Positions 56,634-64,000 of a stretch of 64,000 bases of DNA are shown here, piece after piece. This DNA comes from DAOTXL01 sp034435455. Lineage in GTDB: Bacteria; Chloroflexota; Anaerolineae; JAAYZQ01. The translations under genes and the position numbers were made by a program. The notes under the pieces are model-generated. The model was not told the DNA's origin, made no database searches, and saw only the letters and a list, made by a program, of their open reading frames with translations. Location of the stretch: NCBI GenBank assembly GCA_034435455.1, contig DAOTXL010000096.1, positions 1 through 64,000 on the forward strand. Direction: 5' to 3'. Position 1 is the first letter of the stretch, and every line of letters begins with the position of its first letter.

Positions 56634-58424
56634 ATGTTTCATCGCTTGCGTTGGCGCATCGCCCTGCCCTACGTAGCCCTGATCCTGGTCGCCTCCCTGG
56701 GCCTGACCCTCTATGTCGCGAACCAGGTACGCCGGACGCGCCTGGCCGACCTGGAGGTTCAACTGTTGGCCGATGCCCGGCTGCTGGCCAGCAGCGTTGC
56801 CCCTCTGCTCCAGGAAGGCGCCGATCCGGAAACCCTGGACGGCCTGGCCCGGCACTGGTCTGCTTCCCTGGGGGCGAGGGTGACGATCATCGGCGCCGAT
56901 GGGAGCGTGCTGGGCGAATCCCACGAGGACCGGGCTCAGATGGGCAACCACCTGCACCGTCCCGAGGTCCAACAGGCGTTGAAGGCCGGGTGGGGCAGCA
57001 GCATGCGCTACAGTGCCACCCTGGGCTACAGGATGATGTATGCCGCCACCCCGATCCAGGCCGCCGAGGGGCAGGTGCTGGGCGTGATGCGCGTGGCCCT
57101 GCCATTGGACGAGATCGAGGCAAACGTCGGCCGCCTGCGCCAGAACATCCTGCTCGCCGGAGCGGGCGTGGCATTGGCGGCGGCGTTGCTGGCTATAGTC
57201 GTCGCCGGACGCACAACCCGGCCGATACGGGAGTTGACGGCTGTTGCGGAGCGCATGGCCGCTGGCGACCTCGGCGCCCGGCTGGTCCCCTCCGGCCACG
57301 ACGAGGTGGGCCAGCTCACCCGATCCTTTGGCCATATGGCCGACCGGATCCGGGCGCAGATGATGAGCCTGGCCGAAGAGAGGGGCCGCCTGGCCGCGGT
57401 GCTGGACCACATGGCGGATGGCGTGCTCATCACCGACGAGAACGGTCGGGTCCGGCTGATCAACGCCGCTGCCACCCGCTTACTGGACACCAGCGAGGAA
57501 CGGGCTATGGGGCGTTCCTTCACCCAGGTCGCGCCCTACCATCCCCTCATTGAGCTGTGGAAAGCGTGCCGGGAGCTGGGCCAGGAGCAGGTCGAGATGG
57601 TGGAGGTCAGCAGCCATGGCCTCTTTTTACAGGCCATCGTCACCCCCTTTGAAGGGGCAGGGGCAGAGGGATACCTGGTCATCTTGCAGGACCTGACCCG
57701 CATCCGCCGCCTGGAGACGGTGCGCCGCGATTTCATCAGCAACATCTCCCACGAACTGCGCACCCCCCTGGCCGGGCTCAAGGCCCTGGTGGACACCCTG
57801 CGCGGCGGCGCCATTGACGATCCCCCTGCCGCCAAACGCTTTCTGAAACGCATGGACGACGAAGTGGATGCCTTGGCCCAGATGGTCGAAGAACTGCTGG
57901 AGCTGTCGCGCATCGAATCGGGGCAGGTACCCCTGCACCTCATGCCGACACCGGTCGCCGAGGTGGTGATCCCGGCGGTGGAGCGGCTACGCCCTCAGGC
58001 CGAGCGGGCCGGATTGACGGTTCGCCTCCTGCTGCCCCCCGATCTGCCGCCGGCCCTGGCCGACGCCGACCGGGCACGGCTGGTGCTCACCAACCTGGTG
58101 CACAATGCGGTCAAGTTCACGCTGCCCGGTGGCCAGATCACGGTGACCGCTGAATCGGTCGGCGAGGAGGTGGTCGTCGCCGTCAAGGACACCGGCGTGG
58201 GCATCCCTGCCGAGGATTTGCCGCGCATCTTTGAGCGCTTTTACAAGGCCGACCGGGCGCGGAGCGGCGGTGGCACCGGCCTGGGGCTGGCCATCGCCAA
58301 ACATATCGTCCAGGGCCACGGCGGGCGCATCTGGGCCGAGAGCGTCGAAGGGCAGGGCAGCACGTTCTACTTTACGCTGCCGGTGGCCGTTGAGCGCCAG
58401 GTGCCGGCACCGCCCCGGCGCTGA
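56634..58424 (+). CDS. phoR: Membrane histidine kinase, PhoR-like
   Basis: A 596-aa sensor kinase. N-terminal membrane helix (about 8-28), an outer sensor region of about 140 residues, a second helix (about 168-190, AGAGVALAAALLAIVVAG), HAMP (about 190-242), PAS (about 255-355), HisKA with FISNISHELRTPLAGLKAL (His about 371) and HATPase with N-box NLVHNAVKFT, G1 VKDTGVGIP and G2 GGTGLGLAIAKHIV. All catalytic motifs are intact. This layout is that of PhoR kinases. ATG at 56634 lies four bases after the phoB stop. Confidence 0.9.
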   Translation: MFHRLRWRIALPYVALILVASLGLTLYVANQVRRTRLADLEVQLLADARLLASSVAPLLQEGADPETLDGLARHWSASLGARVTIIGADGSVLGESHEDRAQMGNHLHRPEVQQALKAGWGSSMRYSATLGYRMMYAATPIQAAEGQVLGVMRVALPLDEIEANVGRLRQNILLAGAGVALAAALLAIVVAGRTTRPIRELTAVAERMAAGDLGARLVPSGHDEVGQLTRSFGHMADRIRAQMMSLAEERGRLAAVLDHMADGVLITDENGRVRLINAAATRLLDTSEERAMGRSFTQVAPYHPLIELWKACRELGQEQVEMVEVSSHGLFLQAIVTPFEGAGAEGYLVILQDLTRIRRLETVRRDFISNISHELRTPLAGLKALVDTLRGGAIDDPPAAKRFLKRMDDEVDALAQMVEELLELSRIESGQVPLHLMPTPVAEVVIPAVERLRPQAERAGLTVRLLLPPDLPPALADADRARLVLTNLVHNAVKFTLPGGQITVTAESVGEEVVVAVKDTGVGIPAEDLPRIFERFYKADRARSGGGTGLGLAIAKHIVQGHGGRIWAESVEGQGSTFYFTLPVAVERQVPAPPRR

Positions 58425-58483
58425 CGACCGGGACAGGCACCCCCTCCGGTATCGGTTCCATGCCTGTAAGACTGGGCTGAAAA

Positions 58484-58506
58484 CCACCAGGGACACGAAG
58501 GACACC
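58484..58506. repeat. CCACCAGGGACAC string at the edge of the pstB fragment
   Basis: CCACCAGGGACAC followed by GAAGGACACC; the first 13 bases equal 4851-4863. The pstB homology begins at the next base. Confidence 0.7.
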
Positions 58507-58767
58507 ATGGACGAGCCGGCCTCGGCCCTGGATCCCATCGCCACCCTCAAGATCGAGGACCTGATGCGCCGGCTGGCTCAGGACTATACTATCATCGTGG
58601 TTACCCACAACATGCAGCAGGCCGCCCGCGTCTCGGATTACACCGCCTTTTTCATGATGGATGAGGACCGGGCCGGATATCTGGTCGAGTATGGCCCGAC
58701 CGAAGAGCTGTTCACCAGGCCCAGGGACCGGCGGACGGAGGATTATATTACCGGGCGGTTCGGGTAG
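58507..58767 (+). pseudogene. Truncated second PstB, C-terminal 86 residues
   Basis: The frame from ATG 58507 reads MDEPASALDPIATLKIEDLM, then VVTHNMQQAARVSDYTAFFM, VEYGPTEELFTRPRDR and RTEDYITGRFG, which is PstB from Walker B onwards. Walker A, the Q-loop and the signature are missing; the homology starts exactly where the CCACCAGGGACAC spacer string ends, so the front half was lost or replaced there. Downstream codons are undamaged, with no stops or frameshifts, so the loss may be recent. It cannot hydrolyse ATP alone. Its Walker B has the normal Glu, unlike the intact PstB at 52012. Confidence 0.85.
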
Positions 58768-58805
58768 TCGGCAGATGGGGAACCCGCCCAATGGGGAGGT
58801 AGAGG

Positions 58806-59222
58806 ATGAGGCGACGCGTGTTGTTTTTGTGTACAGGGAACTCGTGCCGTAGCCAGATGGCCGAGGGGTTGGTCAACCACTTTCTCGGCGACGAGTGGCA
58901 GGCCTATTCGGCGGGGACCAACCCGGCGGGCTATGTGCATCCGCTGGCGGTGCGGGTGATGGCCGAGTTGGGCGTTGACATTTCCGCTCAGCAGTCCAGG
59001 TCGGCCGACGAGTTCCGCGGTACCGATTTCGACCTGGTGGTCACCGTCTGCGATGACGCGGCCGAGAACTGCCCCGTCTGGCTGGGAAAAGGCCGCAAGG
59101 TGCATATCGGCTTCCAGGACCCGGCGCGGGCCACCGGCAGCGACGAGGAACGCCTGGCCCTCTTTCGCCGCGTGCGCGACGAGATTCACCGGAAGATATT
59201 CGCCCTCCTGACGACCAGGTAG
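58806..59222 (+). CDS. arsC: Arsenate reductase, thioredoxin-coupled LMW-phosphatase type
   Basis: A 138-aa cytosolic enzyme of the low-molecular-weight phosphatase fold. P-loop LCTGNSCRSQMAEG has nucleophile Cys9. VTVCDDAAENCP supplies Cys82 and Cys89, the redox pair of the S. aureus pI258 ArsC type, so I call arsenate reduction rather than tyrosine phosphatase; the general acid Asp lies in FQDPARATG. GGGGAGGTAGAGG precedes ATG at 58806. It sits between the pstB fragment and phoU, which suits disposal of arsenate taken in by a phosphate importer. No arsenite pump or ArsR is in the window. Confidence 0.87.
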   Translation: MRRRVLFLCTGNSCRSQMAEGLVNHFLGDEWQAYSAGTNPAGYVHPLAVRVMAELGVDISAQQSRSADEFRGTDFDLVVTVCDDAAENCPVWLGKGRKVHIGFQDPARATGSDEERLALFRRVRDEIHRKIFALLTTR

Positions 59223-59231
59223 GAGGCAGGC

Positions 59232-59915
59232 ATGACCCGTCGAATCTTGGACCAGGAATTGGACCGCCTTCAGGACGAGGTGCTGGCCCTCGGCAGCCTG
59301 GTCGAGGAGGCTCTCGTCCAGTCGGTCGAAACATTGCGGAGGCGGGATTTCGCCGGCTCGCGGCAGCTCATCGCCGGCGACCGGACCATCAACGAGCGGC
59401 GCTACGCCATCGAAGAGGATACGATCGCGCTTATCGCCACCCAGCAGCCCATGGCCGGCGACATGCGCTTGCTGGCCGCCATCCTCGAAATCGTCGGCGA
59501 GCTGGAACGCATGGGCGACTATGCCAAAGGGATCGCCCGCGTCAACCTGATGATCGGCGAGCAACCGCTGATCAAGCCCCTCATCGACCTGCCGGTCATG
59601 GCCCATAAGGCACGGAAGATGCTCCACGCGGCGCTGATGGCCTTTATCGAACGCGATGTGCAGGCTGCCCGGGCCATCCCCGCCGACGACGATGAGGTGG
59701 ATGCCCTGTACAACCAGGTCTACCGCGAACTGATCTGCCACATCCTGGCGGATCCACAGGCGATCAAGCAGGCCAACTACCTGATGTGGGCTGCCCACAA
59801 CCTGGAGCGCACCGCCGACCGGGTGATCAACCTCTGCGAACGGGTGGTCTATGCCGTCACCGGCGAATTGACCGAGTTGGGCACCGACGACAGCGGCATA
59901 GAGAGCCTGGGATAG
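59232..59915 (+). CDS. phoU: Phosphate-signalling regulator PhoU
   Basis: A 227-aa all-helical cytosolic protein that damps PhoR signalling and the Pst importer when phosphate is plentiful. Two repeats of a three-helix unit carry the metal-binding E/DxxxD patterns: GELERMGDYAKGIARVN (about 91-107) and HNLERTADRVINLCERVVY (about 191-209). AGGAGG precedes ATG at 59232, nine bases after arsC, so the two are co-transcribed. Confidence 0.93.
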   Translation: MTRRILDQELDRLQDEVLALGSLVEEALVQSVETLRRRDFAGSRQLIAGDRTINERRYAIEEDTIALIATQQPMAGDMRLLAAILEIVGELERMGDYAKGIARVNLMIGEQPLIKPLIDLPVMAHKARKMLHAALMAFIERDVQAARAIPADDDEVDALYNQVYRELICHILADPQAIKQANYLMWAAHNLERTADRVINLCERVVYAVTGELTELGTDDSGIESLG

Positions 59916-59942
59916 ACCCTCTGCTCGGAACCCCCTTGCTGA

Positions 59943-59976
59943 AGGTGCCAGGCCCTTTTGGAGTACCTGGCATCTG
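59943..59976. repeat. GGTGCCAGGC hairpin repeat
   Basis: GGTGCCAGG (59944-59952) faces CCTGGCATC around 15 bases, upstream of the adenosine deaminase promoter. Confidence 0.6.
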
Positions 59977-59980
59977 CTGC

Positions 59981-60009
59981 TTGGCCGGCTGCGCCAGCCG
60001 TGGTATAAT
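59981..60009 (+). promoter_or_regulatory. Promoter of the adenosine deaminase gene
   Basis: TTGGCC (59981-59986), 17 bases, TATAAT (60004-60009) preceded by TGG. Confidence 0.65.
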
Positions 60010-60043
60010 GGCCCCCGTCGAAAAACACAGGGAGGCATCCATC

Positions 60044-61108
60044 ATGATCGATCCGACCTTTCCGTTGCTGGACCTGCACCGCCACCTGGATGGCAACGTG
60101 CGGCTGGAAACGATCCTCAACCTGGGGCGGCAGCATGGCCTGCCCCTGCCCGCCTGGGACCTGGAGGGGCTGCGGCCCCACGTCCAGGTGACGGCTTCCA
60201 ATCCCGGCGACAGGGCCTTGCCCGGCGTCATGGCCTTTATTGCCAAATTCCGGTGGATGATCGGCGTGCTGGCCGATTATGAGGCCTGCCGCCGGGTGGC
60301 CTACGAAAACGTCCAGGATGCGCAGCGCGAGGGGCTGGACTATGTGGAGCTGCGCTTCAGCCCCTGGTTCATGGCCGAGCCGCACCACCTGGACCCCGCC
60401 GGCGTGGTGGAAGCGGTGGCCGATGGCGTCGAGGCCGGAGCCCGCGACTTGGGCCTGACGGTGAAACTGATCGGCATCCTCAGCCGCACCTACGGGCCGG
60501 AGGTCTGCTGGCGGGAACTGAACGCCTTGCTGACGCAGCGCGACCGGATCGTCGCCCTCGACCTGGCGGGTGACGAGGCCCACTGGCCGGGCGAACTGTT
60601 CGTGGACCACTTTCGCCGGGCGCGGGACGCCGGCTGGCAGATCACCATCCACGCCGGCGAGGCAGCCGGGCCGGAGAGCATCTGGCAGGCGGTCCGCGAG
60701 TTGGGGGCCACCCGCATCGGCCACGCCGTCGCGGCGGCAGACGACCCGGCCCTGCTGGACCATCTGGCCGACCGGCGCATCGGCATCGAATCGTCGCTGA
60801 CCAGCAACGTGCAGACCAGCACGGTGCCCGGTTATGCCGATCACCCCATCCGGCGGTTCGTAGAGCATGGCCTGCTGGTGACCCTCAACACCGACGACCC
60901 CGGCATCAGCGCCATCACCCTGCGCCACGAGTACCAGGTCGCGGCCCCGGCTGCCGGCCTGACCCCGGCCCAGATCCGGCAGGTGCAGCGCAATGCCCTG
61001 GCCATCGCCTTTCTATCCGACCAGGAGCGGGCGGCCCTGCTGGCTGCCCGGTCGGGTAAGGGGGCCGGACAGGCGGAAATGGGAACCGGCAGAAGCCAAA
61101 ACAGTTGA
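60044..61108 (+). CDS. Adenosine deaminase family enzyme
   Basis: Deaminates adenosine, or a related purine, in salvage. The 354-aa TIM-barrel protein has the metal-binding HRHLDG (about 11-16), WRELNALL-containing middle, the catalytic HAGEAAGPESIWQAV (about 206-220) with Glu, GATRIGHAV, SSLTSN in the place of the CPxSN motif, and LNTDDPGI (about 285-292) with the final metal Asp. ATG at 60044 has GGGAGG in ribosome-site position. The family also includes adenine and aminodeoxyfutalosine deaminases; this reading of substrate is the common default. Confidence 0.85.
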   Translation: MIDPTFPLLDLHRHLDGNVRLETILNLGRQHGLPLPAWDLEGLRPHVQVTASNPGDRALPGVMAFIAKFRWMIGVLADYEACRRVAYENVQDAQREGLDYVELRFSPWFMAEPHHLDPAGVVEAVADGVEAGARDLGLTVKLIGILSRTYGPEVCWRELNALLTQRDRIVALDLAGDEAHWPGELFVDHFRRARDAGWQITIHAGEAAGPESIWQAVRELGATRIGHAVAAADDPALLDHLADRRIGIESSLTSNVQTSTVPGYADHPIRRFVEHGLLVTLNTDDPGISAITLRHEYQVAAPAAGLTPAQIRQVQRNALAIAFLSDQERAALLAARSGKGAGQAEMGTGRSQNS

Positions 61109-61125
61109 CAACAGCCACAGCAGGG

Positions 61126-61154
61126 TTGATCGCAGACCGACTCTGTGTTATACT
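61126..61154 (+). promoter_or_regulatory. Promoter of bfr
   Basis: TTGATC (61126-61131), 17 bases, TATACT (61149-61154) preceded by TGT. No iron-regulator box was recognised. Confidence 0.65.
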
Positions 61155-61234
61155 ATCCCTGTCCGTAAAGCCTGGACCGACGGCTGTACCGGTACGGCAA
61201 GGAACAAAAATCAGTGCGATGAAAGGAGAAAACG

Positions 61235-61702
61235 ATGAAAGGGAACGAACAGGTTATTGAAAAGCTGAACCATCTCCTCGCCGATGAGCTGACGGCCATC
61301 AGCCAGTACATGGTCCACTCGGAGATGTGCGCCAACTGGGGCTATGAGAGGCTCCACGAAGCTGTCGAGAAACGGGCTATAGACGAGATGAAACATGCCG
61401 AAATGCTCATTGCCCGCATCCTCTTCCTGGAAGGCAAGCCGATCGTCAGCAAGCTGAACCCCATGCACATCGGCGCCGAGGTCGAGGCCCAGCTCAAAAA
61501 CGACCTGCAGGCCGAGCTGGACGCCGTGGCCGCCTACAACGACGGCATCCGCCTGATGCACGAATTGGGCGACAACGGCAGCCGCGAACTCCTGGTCTCC
61601 ATCCTGAAAGATGAAGAGGTCCACGTGGACTGGCTCGAGGCCCAGCTCGATCAGATCGGCCAGATGGGGCTGCCGAACTACCTGGCCCAGCAACTGGGAT
61701 AA
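61235..61702 (+). CDS. bfr: Bacterioferritin
   Basis: Iron-storage protein forming a 24-subunit shell, 155 aa. The four-helix bundle has the ferroxidase ligands: Glu in LLADELTAISQY, Glu and His in KRAIDEMKHAEML, Glu in LKNDLQAELDAV and E/H in LKDEEVHVDWLEAQ. The haem-bridging Met (E. coli Met52) is present as the M in IDEMKHAE. AAAGGAG precedes ATG at 61235. It has its own promoter and terminator, so it is monocistronic. Confidence 0.94.
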   Translation: MKGNEQVIEKLNHLLADELTAISQYMVHSEMCANWGYERLHEAVEKRAIDEMKHAEMLIARILFLEGKPIVSKLNPMHIGAEVEAQLKNDLQAELDAVAAYNDGIRLMHELGDNGSRELLVSILKDEEVHVDWLEAQLDQIGQMGLPNYLAQQLG

Positions 61703-61725
61703 TTGGCCCCTTTTGGCCGACAGCA

Positions 61726-61762
61726 CAAACAGGGGGGACCGCACGCTCCCCCCTGTTTGTTT
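61726..61762. terminator. Terminator between bfr and the aldehyde oxidoreductase gene
   Basis: A 12-bp perfect stem CAAACAGGGGGG (61726-61737) with CCCCCCTGTTTG (61748-61759), followed by TTTGG. It lies between convergent genes and may serve both. Confidence 0.8.
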
Positions 61763-61783
61763 GGCGGGGGTAGGGCGGGAGGG

Positions 61784-63544
61784 CTACCCGTCCTCCCGGT
61801 CTTGTTGCGCCCGCCGCGCCTGATAGATTTCCAGCATCCGCGCCATCCGCTCCGGCTGCAACCGGCCGCGCGGCGTCGGTGTCTCGTAAAAGCGGCGGGG
61901 GATCTCCTCCAGGCGGGCCTGGAAGCCCAGCCGCTCCCGCAGCCGCGCCCGCTCCCGGTACACCCGCTCGCCCATCGCCTGCAGTTCGGCGGCGCTGCGG
62001 TGGATGCCCACGCTGGCCAACGCCTGGCTGATGGTGGGCAGGTCATAGACGCCCCGGGCAAAGAGGCAGATGGCCAGGCTGGTCTGGACGATCCGCTCCG
62101 CCTCGTCGGCGAGGATCCGGTCTATGATCGCCTCGTCGGTGTAGGGTTCCAGCTTCTGGTCAATGGCATAGCCGGCATTGTCCAGGTGCGAGTGGCGAGC
62201 GCCCAGCAGGTGGCCCAGGACGTGGGCATAGCCGGTCCAGTAGCCGGCGATCCCCTGCCCGCCGACGGCGGCCACATAGTCCTGCCCGCCGAAATGCCGT
62301 GCGGCCGCCACCTCCCCCTGGGCCAGCCAGCGGCCCACCTCGGTGTCGCCCCGGACGATGGCGGCCACCGCCTGGGCGTACCGTTCGGCATCGCCCCAGC
62401 GCAGGTCGAGGCCACCGAACTGGGCCGGATCGAGCAGGCCGCGCTCCAGCGCCTCGGTGGCCCAGGCCAGGGCCGTGCCGCATGAGATCGCGTCCATCCC
62501 GGCCCTGTCGCTCTCTTCAATGAGGTGCAGGATGTCGGGCCGATCGCCCACGCCCAGAAGCGAGCCGACGGCGTAGATCAGCTCGTGGTCGTAGGCCACC
62601 AGGGTAGACTCGTACTCCCAGCCGGGGGAAAAGGGCCGCCGGTAGAGGGCCACGTGGATACAGCCGATCTGGCAGCCGGCGCACGCCCGCTTCATGATCA
62701 ACTCCCTCTCGGCAAAGGCCTCGCCGCCGATCTCGTCTGCTTCGCCAAAGTAGCCCTGGCGAAGGTTGTAGGTGGGCAGCGCGCCCAACTCGTTGAGCGG
62801 CAGGACGTTGGCCGGCGTGCCCAGCTCATGGTACTTTTTCATGACGTCGGTGTGCAGCACCCGGTCGTAGAGGTCGGCGTAGGCTTTTTTGTAGGCACGG
62901 CTGTCGGCCGGCAGGTCCAGATGTTTCTGGCCGATCACGGCAATGGCTTTCAACTTTTTGCTGCCCAGCACCGCCCCCAGCCCCAGCCGTCCAAAGTGGC
63001 GAAAGGTATCCACGTTGACATTGGCATAGCGCACCCCTCGCTCACCGGCCGGACCGATGCGGAGGATGCTGCGGTGGCCGGCCCCTCCCACCAGATCGCG
63101 GATGACGCGCCCTGTTTCGATGACATCCATGCCGACCATCGCATCGGCGGGGCGGACCTCAACCCGTTCGCCGTCAATGACCAGGTAGACGGGCCGCCGG
63201 GCCGCTCCGGTGAGGACCAACCCGTCGTAGCCGGCGTAGCGCAGTGCCGCGGCGAACCGCCCCCCAGCGTGGCTCTCGCCATATTCGCCCGTCAGAGGGG
63301 AGCGGAAGGTCGCCACCGCCTTGGTCACCACCGGAAAGATGGTCGTCAGCGGCCCGATGGCAAAGATAACCGGCTGGCTCTCGTCCAGGGGGTCCCGGTC
63401 GGCATGGACCCTCTCGTCCAGCAGCCGGACCGCCACCCCTGTCCCGCCCAGATAGTCGTGGAACAGGTCGCTCCGGTCCTCGATGTGGCTCTCCCCCGTG
63501 GCCAGGTCCACATGGAGAATCCGAACCAGCTCTGCATTCAACAT
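61784..63544 (-). CDS. Tungsten/molybdenum aldehyde ferredoxin oxidoreductase
   Basis: Oxidises aldehydes to acids with electrons passed to ferredoxin. The 586-aa protein has the bis-pterin domain (about 1-210; YLGGTGVAVRLLDE, FRSPLTGEYGESHAGGRFAAALRYAGYDGLVLTGAA, RIGPAGE) and the cluster ligands CAGCQIGC (about 288-295), with a late Cys in LAICLFARG as the fourth. Catalytic-domain motifs GTPANVLPLNELGALPTYNLRQG and YESTLVAYDHELIYAVGSLLG are clear. ATG at 63544 overlaps the ferredoxin gene stop; the long upstream frame is that gene read out of phase. The metal (W or Mo) is not decided by sequence. Confidence 0.9.
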   Translation of the reverse strand: MLNAELVRILHVDLATGESHIEDRSDLFHDYLGGTGVAVRLLDERVHADRDPLDESQPVIFAIGPLTTIFPVVTKAVATFRSPLTGEYGESHAGGRFAAALRYAGYDGLVLTGAARRPVYLVIDGERVEVRPADAMVGMDVIETGRVIRDLVGGAGHRSILRIGPAGERGVRYANVNVDTFRHFGRLGLGAVLGSKKLKAIAVIGQKHLDLPADSRAYKKAYADLYDRVLHTDVMKKYHELGTPANVLPLNELGALPTYNLRQGYFGEADEIGGEAFAERELIMKRACAGCQIGCIHVALYRRPFSPGWEYESTLVAYDHELIYAVGSLLGVGDRPDILHLIEESDRAGMDAISCGTALAWATEALERGLLDPAQFGGLDLRWGDAERYAQAVAAIVRGDTEVGRWLAQGEVAAARHFGGQDYVAAVGGQGIAGYWTGYAHVLGHLLGARHSHLDNAGYAIDQKLEPYTDEAIIDRILADEAERIVQTSLAICLFARGVYDLPTISQALASVGIHRSAAELQAMGERVYRERARLRERLGFQARLEEIPRRFYETPTPRGRLQPERMARMLEIYQARRAQQDREDG

Positions 63545-64000
63545 CCTCTCCCCCCCTCTGCCTGCGGATTGCTGCCTGCTGCCCCCTGGCTGCCGATCTC
63601 CACCATTTCCAGGCAATCGTGGGGGCAAAAGCGGGCGCACTGCCCGCAAAAGATGCACAGGACCGGCCGGTCCTCGGCCGGGTCCCAGCCGATGACCTGG
63701 ACCGGACAGGCCTCCACGCATTTGTAGCAACCGATGCACTCTGCCTTGCGGTAGGTCATCCCCCGGCCGCCGGCACGGGGGGTCAGGGCCTCGGTGGGGC
63801 AGGCTTCGACGCAGGGGGCCGGGTCGGTGCAGGCGGTGCAGAGGTTGGCCGACATGCGGCCCATTACCCCGCCCCGGCTGCGGATCTGGATGGCGCTTTT
63901 GTGAGGCGAAAAGCTGTTGTAGATCATCCGCGCGCAGGCCAACATGCACGAGCCACAGCCGATGCAGCGGGCCATGCGCGGGGCGCTCAAAATCTTGGGC
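63538..64000 (-). CDS. Four-cluster 4Fe-4S ferredoxin, partner of the aldehyde oxidoreductase (5' end cut)
   Basis: At least 150 aa with four 4Fe-4S motifs: CIGCGSCMLAC, CTACTDPAPCVEACP, CIGCYKCVEACP and CIFCGQCARFCP. It probably carries electrons from the aldehyde oxidoreductase, whose gene starts within its last seven bases. The frame stays open to the window edge: the preceding codons read PKIL before SAPRMARCIGCG, so the true start is likely an ATG just outside, and TTG at 63990 is only a fallback. Confidence 0.85.
   Translation of the reverse strand, partial: PKILSAPRMARCIGCGSCMLACARMIYNSFSPHKSAIQIRSRGGVMGRMSANLCTACTDPAPCVEACPTEALTPRAGGRGMTYRKAECIGCYKCVEACPVQVIGWDPAEDRPVLCIFCGQCARFCPHDCLEMVEIGSQGAAGSNPQAEGGRGC

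Overview
This is a gene-dense, G+C-rich bacterial chromosome segment with short spacers and many ATGA/GTGA overlaps. I read it as a member of the Chloroflexota, probably Anaerolineae-like. That is an inference from the large secreted protein with DUF11-type repeats and a C-terminal YLPIIAKNH tail, DUF2723-type membrane glycosyltransferases, a diverged Tgt, a MurA with Asp instead of the active-site Cys, and many short palindromic spacer repeats. No phage, CRISPR array, rRNA operon or replication origin was seen. UGA is an ordinary stop codon in most genes here.

Layout. 1-6.4 kb: a PBP2-like transpeptidase converges on an ssb-DUF3467-der operon, followed by a glycosyltransferase-like gene with an unknown partner. 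6.6-18.3 kb: the giant secreted protein, a TPR protein, and a three-gene operon (methyltransferase and two polytopic membrane proteins, one with an ILEI/FAM3-like tail). 18.6-34.5 kb: housekeeping and envelope genes (mtaB, a SWIM protein, a Yip1 protein, murA, a SAM hydroxide adenosyltransferase, murJ, a tgt-like gene and rsmI, an ArmA/RmtB-type 16S rRNA methyltransferase, guaB, a PPi-type phosphofructokinase, a TrmH methylase, a LysM/M23 lipoprotein), with degraded transposase and PIN-toxin remnants between the PFK and TrmH genes. 34.5-39.8 kb: an OsmC-family gene with an in-frame UGA exactly where the first catalytic Cys belongs (candidate selenoprotein), tRNA-His, a TGS GTPase, and cydDC. 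39.8-44.6 kb: an ABC-2 exporter operon with an AIM24-family protein and a previously unlisted 57-residue membrane protein. 45.4-49 kb: an ECF transporter operon (fused A-A', S, T). 49-52 kb: a lactate-permease-family protein and a Cys/Met PLP enzyme. 52-59.9 kb: a phosphate regulon, pstSCAB divergent from phoB-phoR, then a truncated second pstB, arsC and phoU. 60-64 kb: adenosine deaminase, bacterioferritin, and a tungsten-type aldehyde oxidoreductase with its four-cluster ferredoxin, which is cut by the window end.

Cross-cutting patterns. Several promoters have an extended -10 (TGnTATAAT or TGnTACAAT). In at least three intact genes the start codon sits at the predicted transcription start, so leaderless mRNAs are likely; other genes have strong Shine-Dalgarno sequences. 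Spacers carry several families of nested palindromes: a GGGCAGGC/GGACAGCC double hairpin, a GGTGCC(A/G)GGC hairpin, a 190-bp composite palindrome, GCGTAAAACGTAAG-type strings and CCACCAGGGACAC strings. Some have entered coding sequence, adding tails or internal segments to real proteins.

The points most worth following up are the candidate Sec-OsmC, the Rmt-type methyltransferase in a non-producer context, the PstB with Asn in place of the Walker B Glu next to a truncated PstB that keeps Glu, and the composite palindromes.
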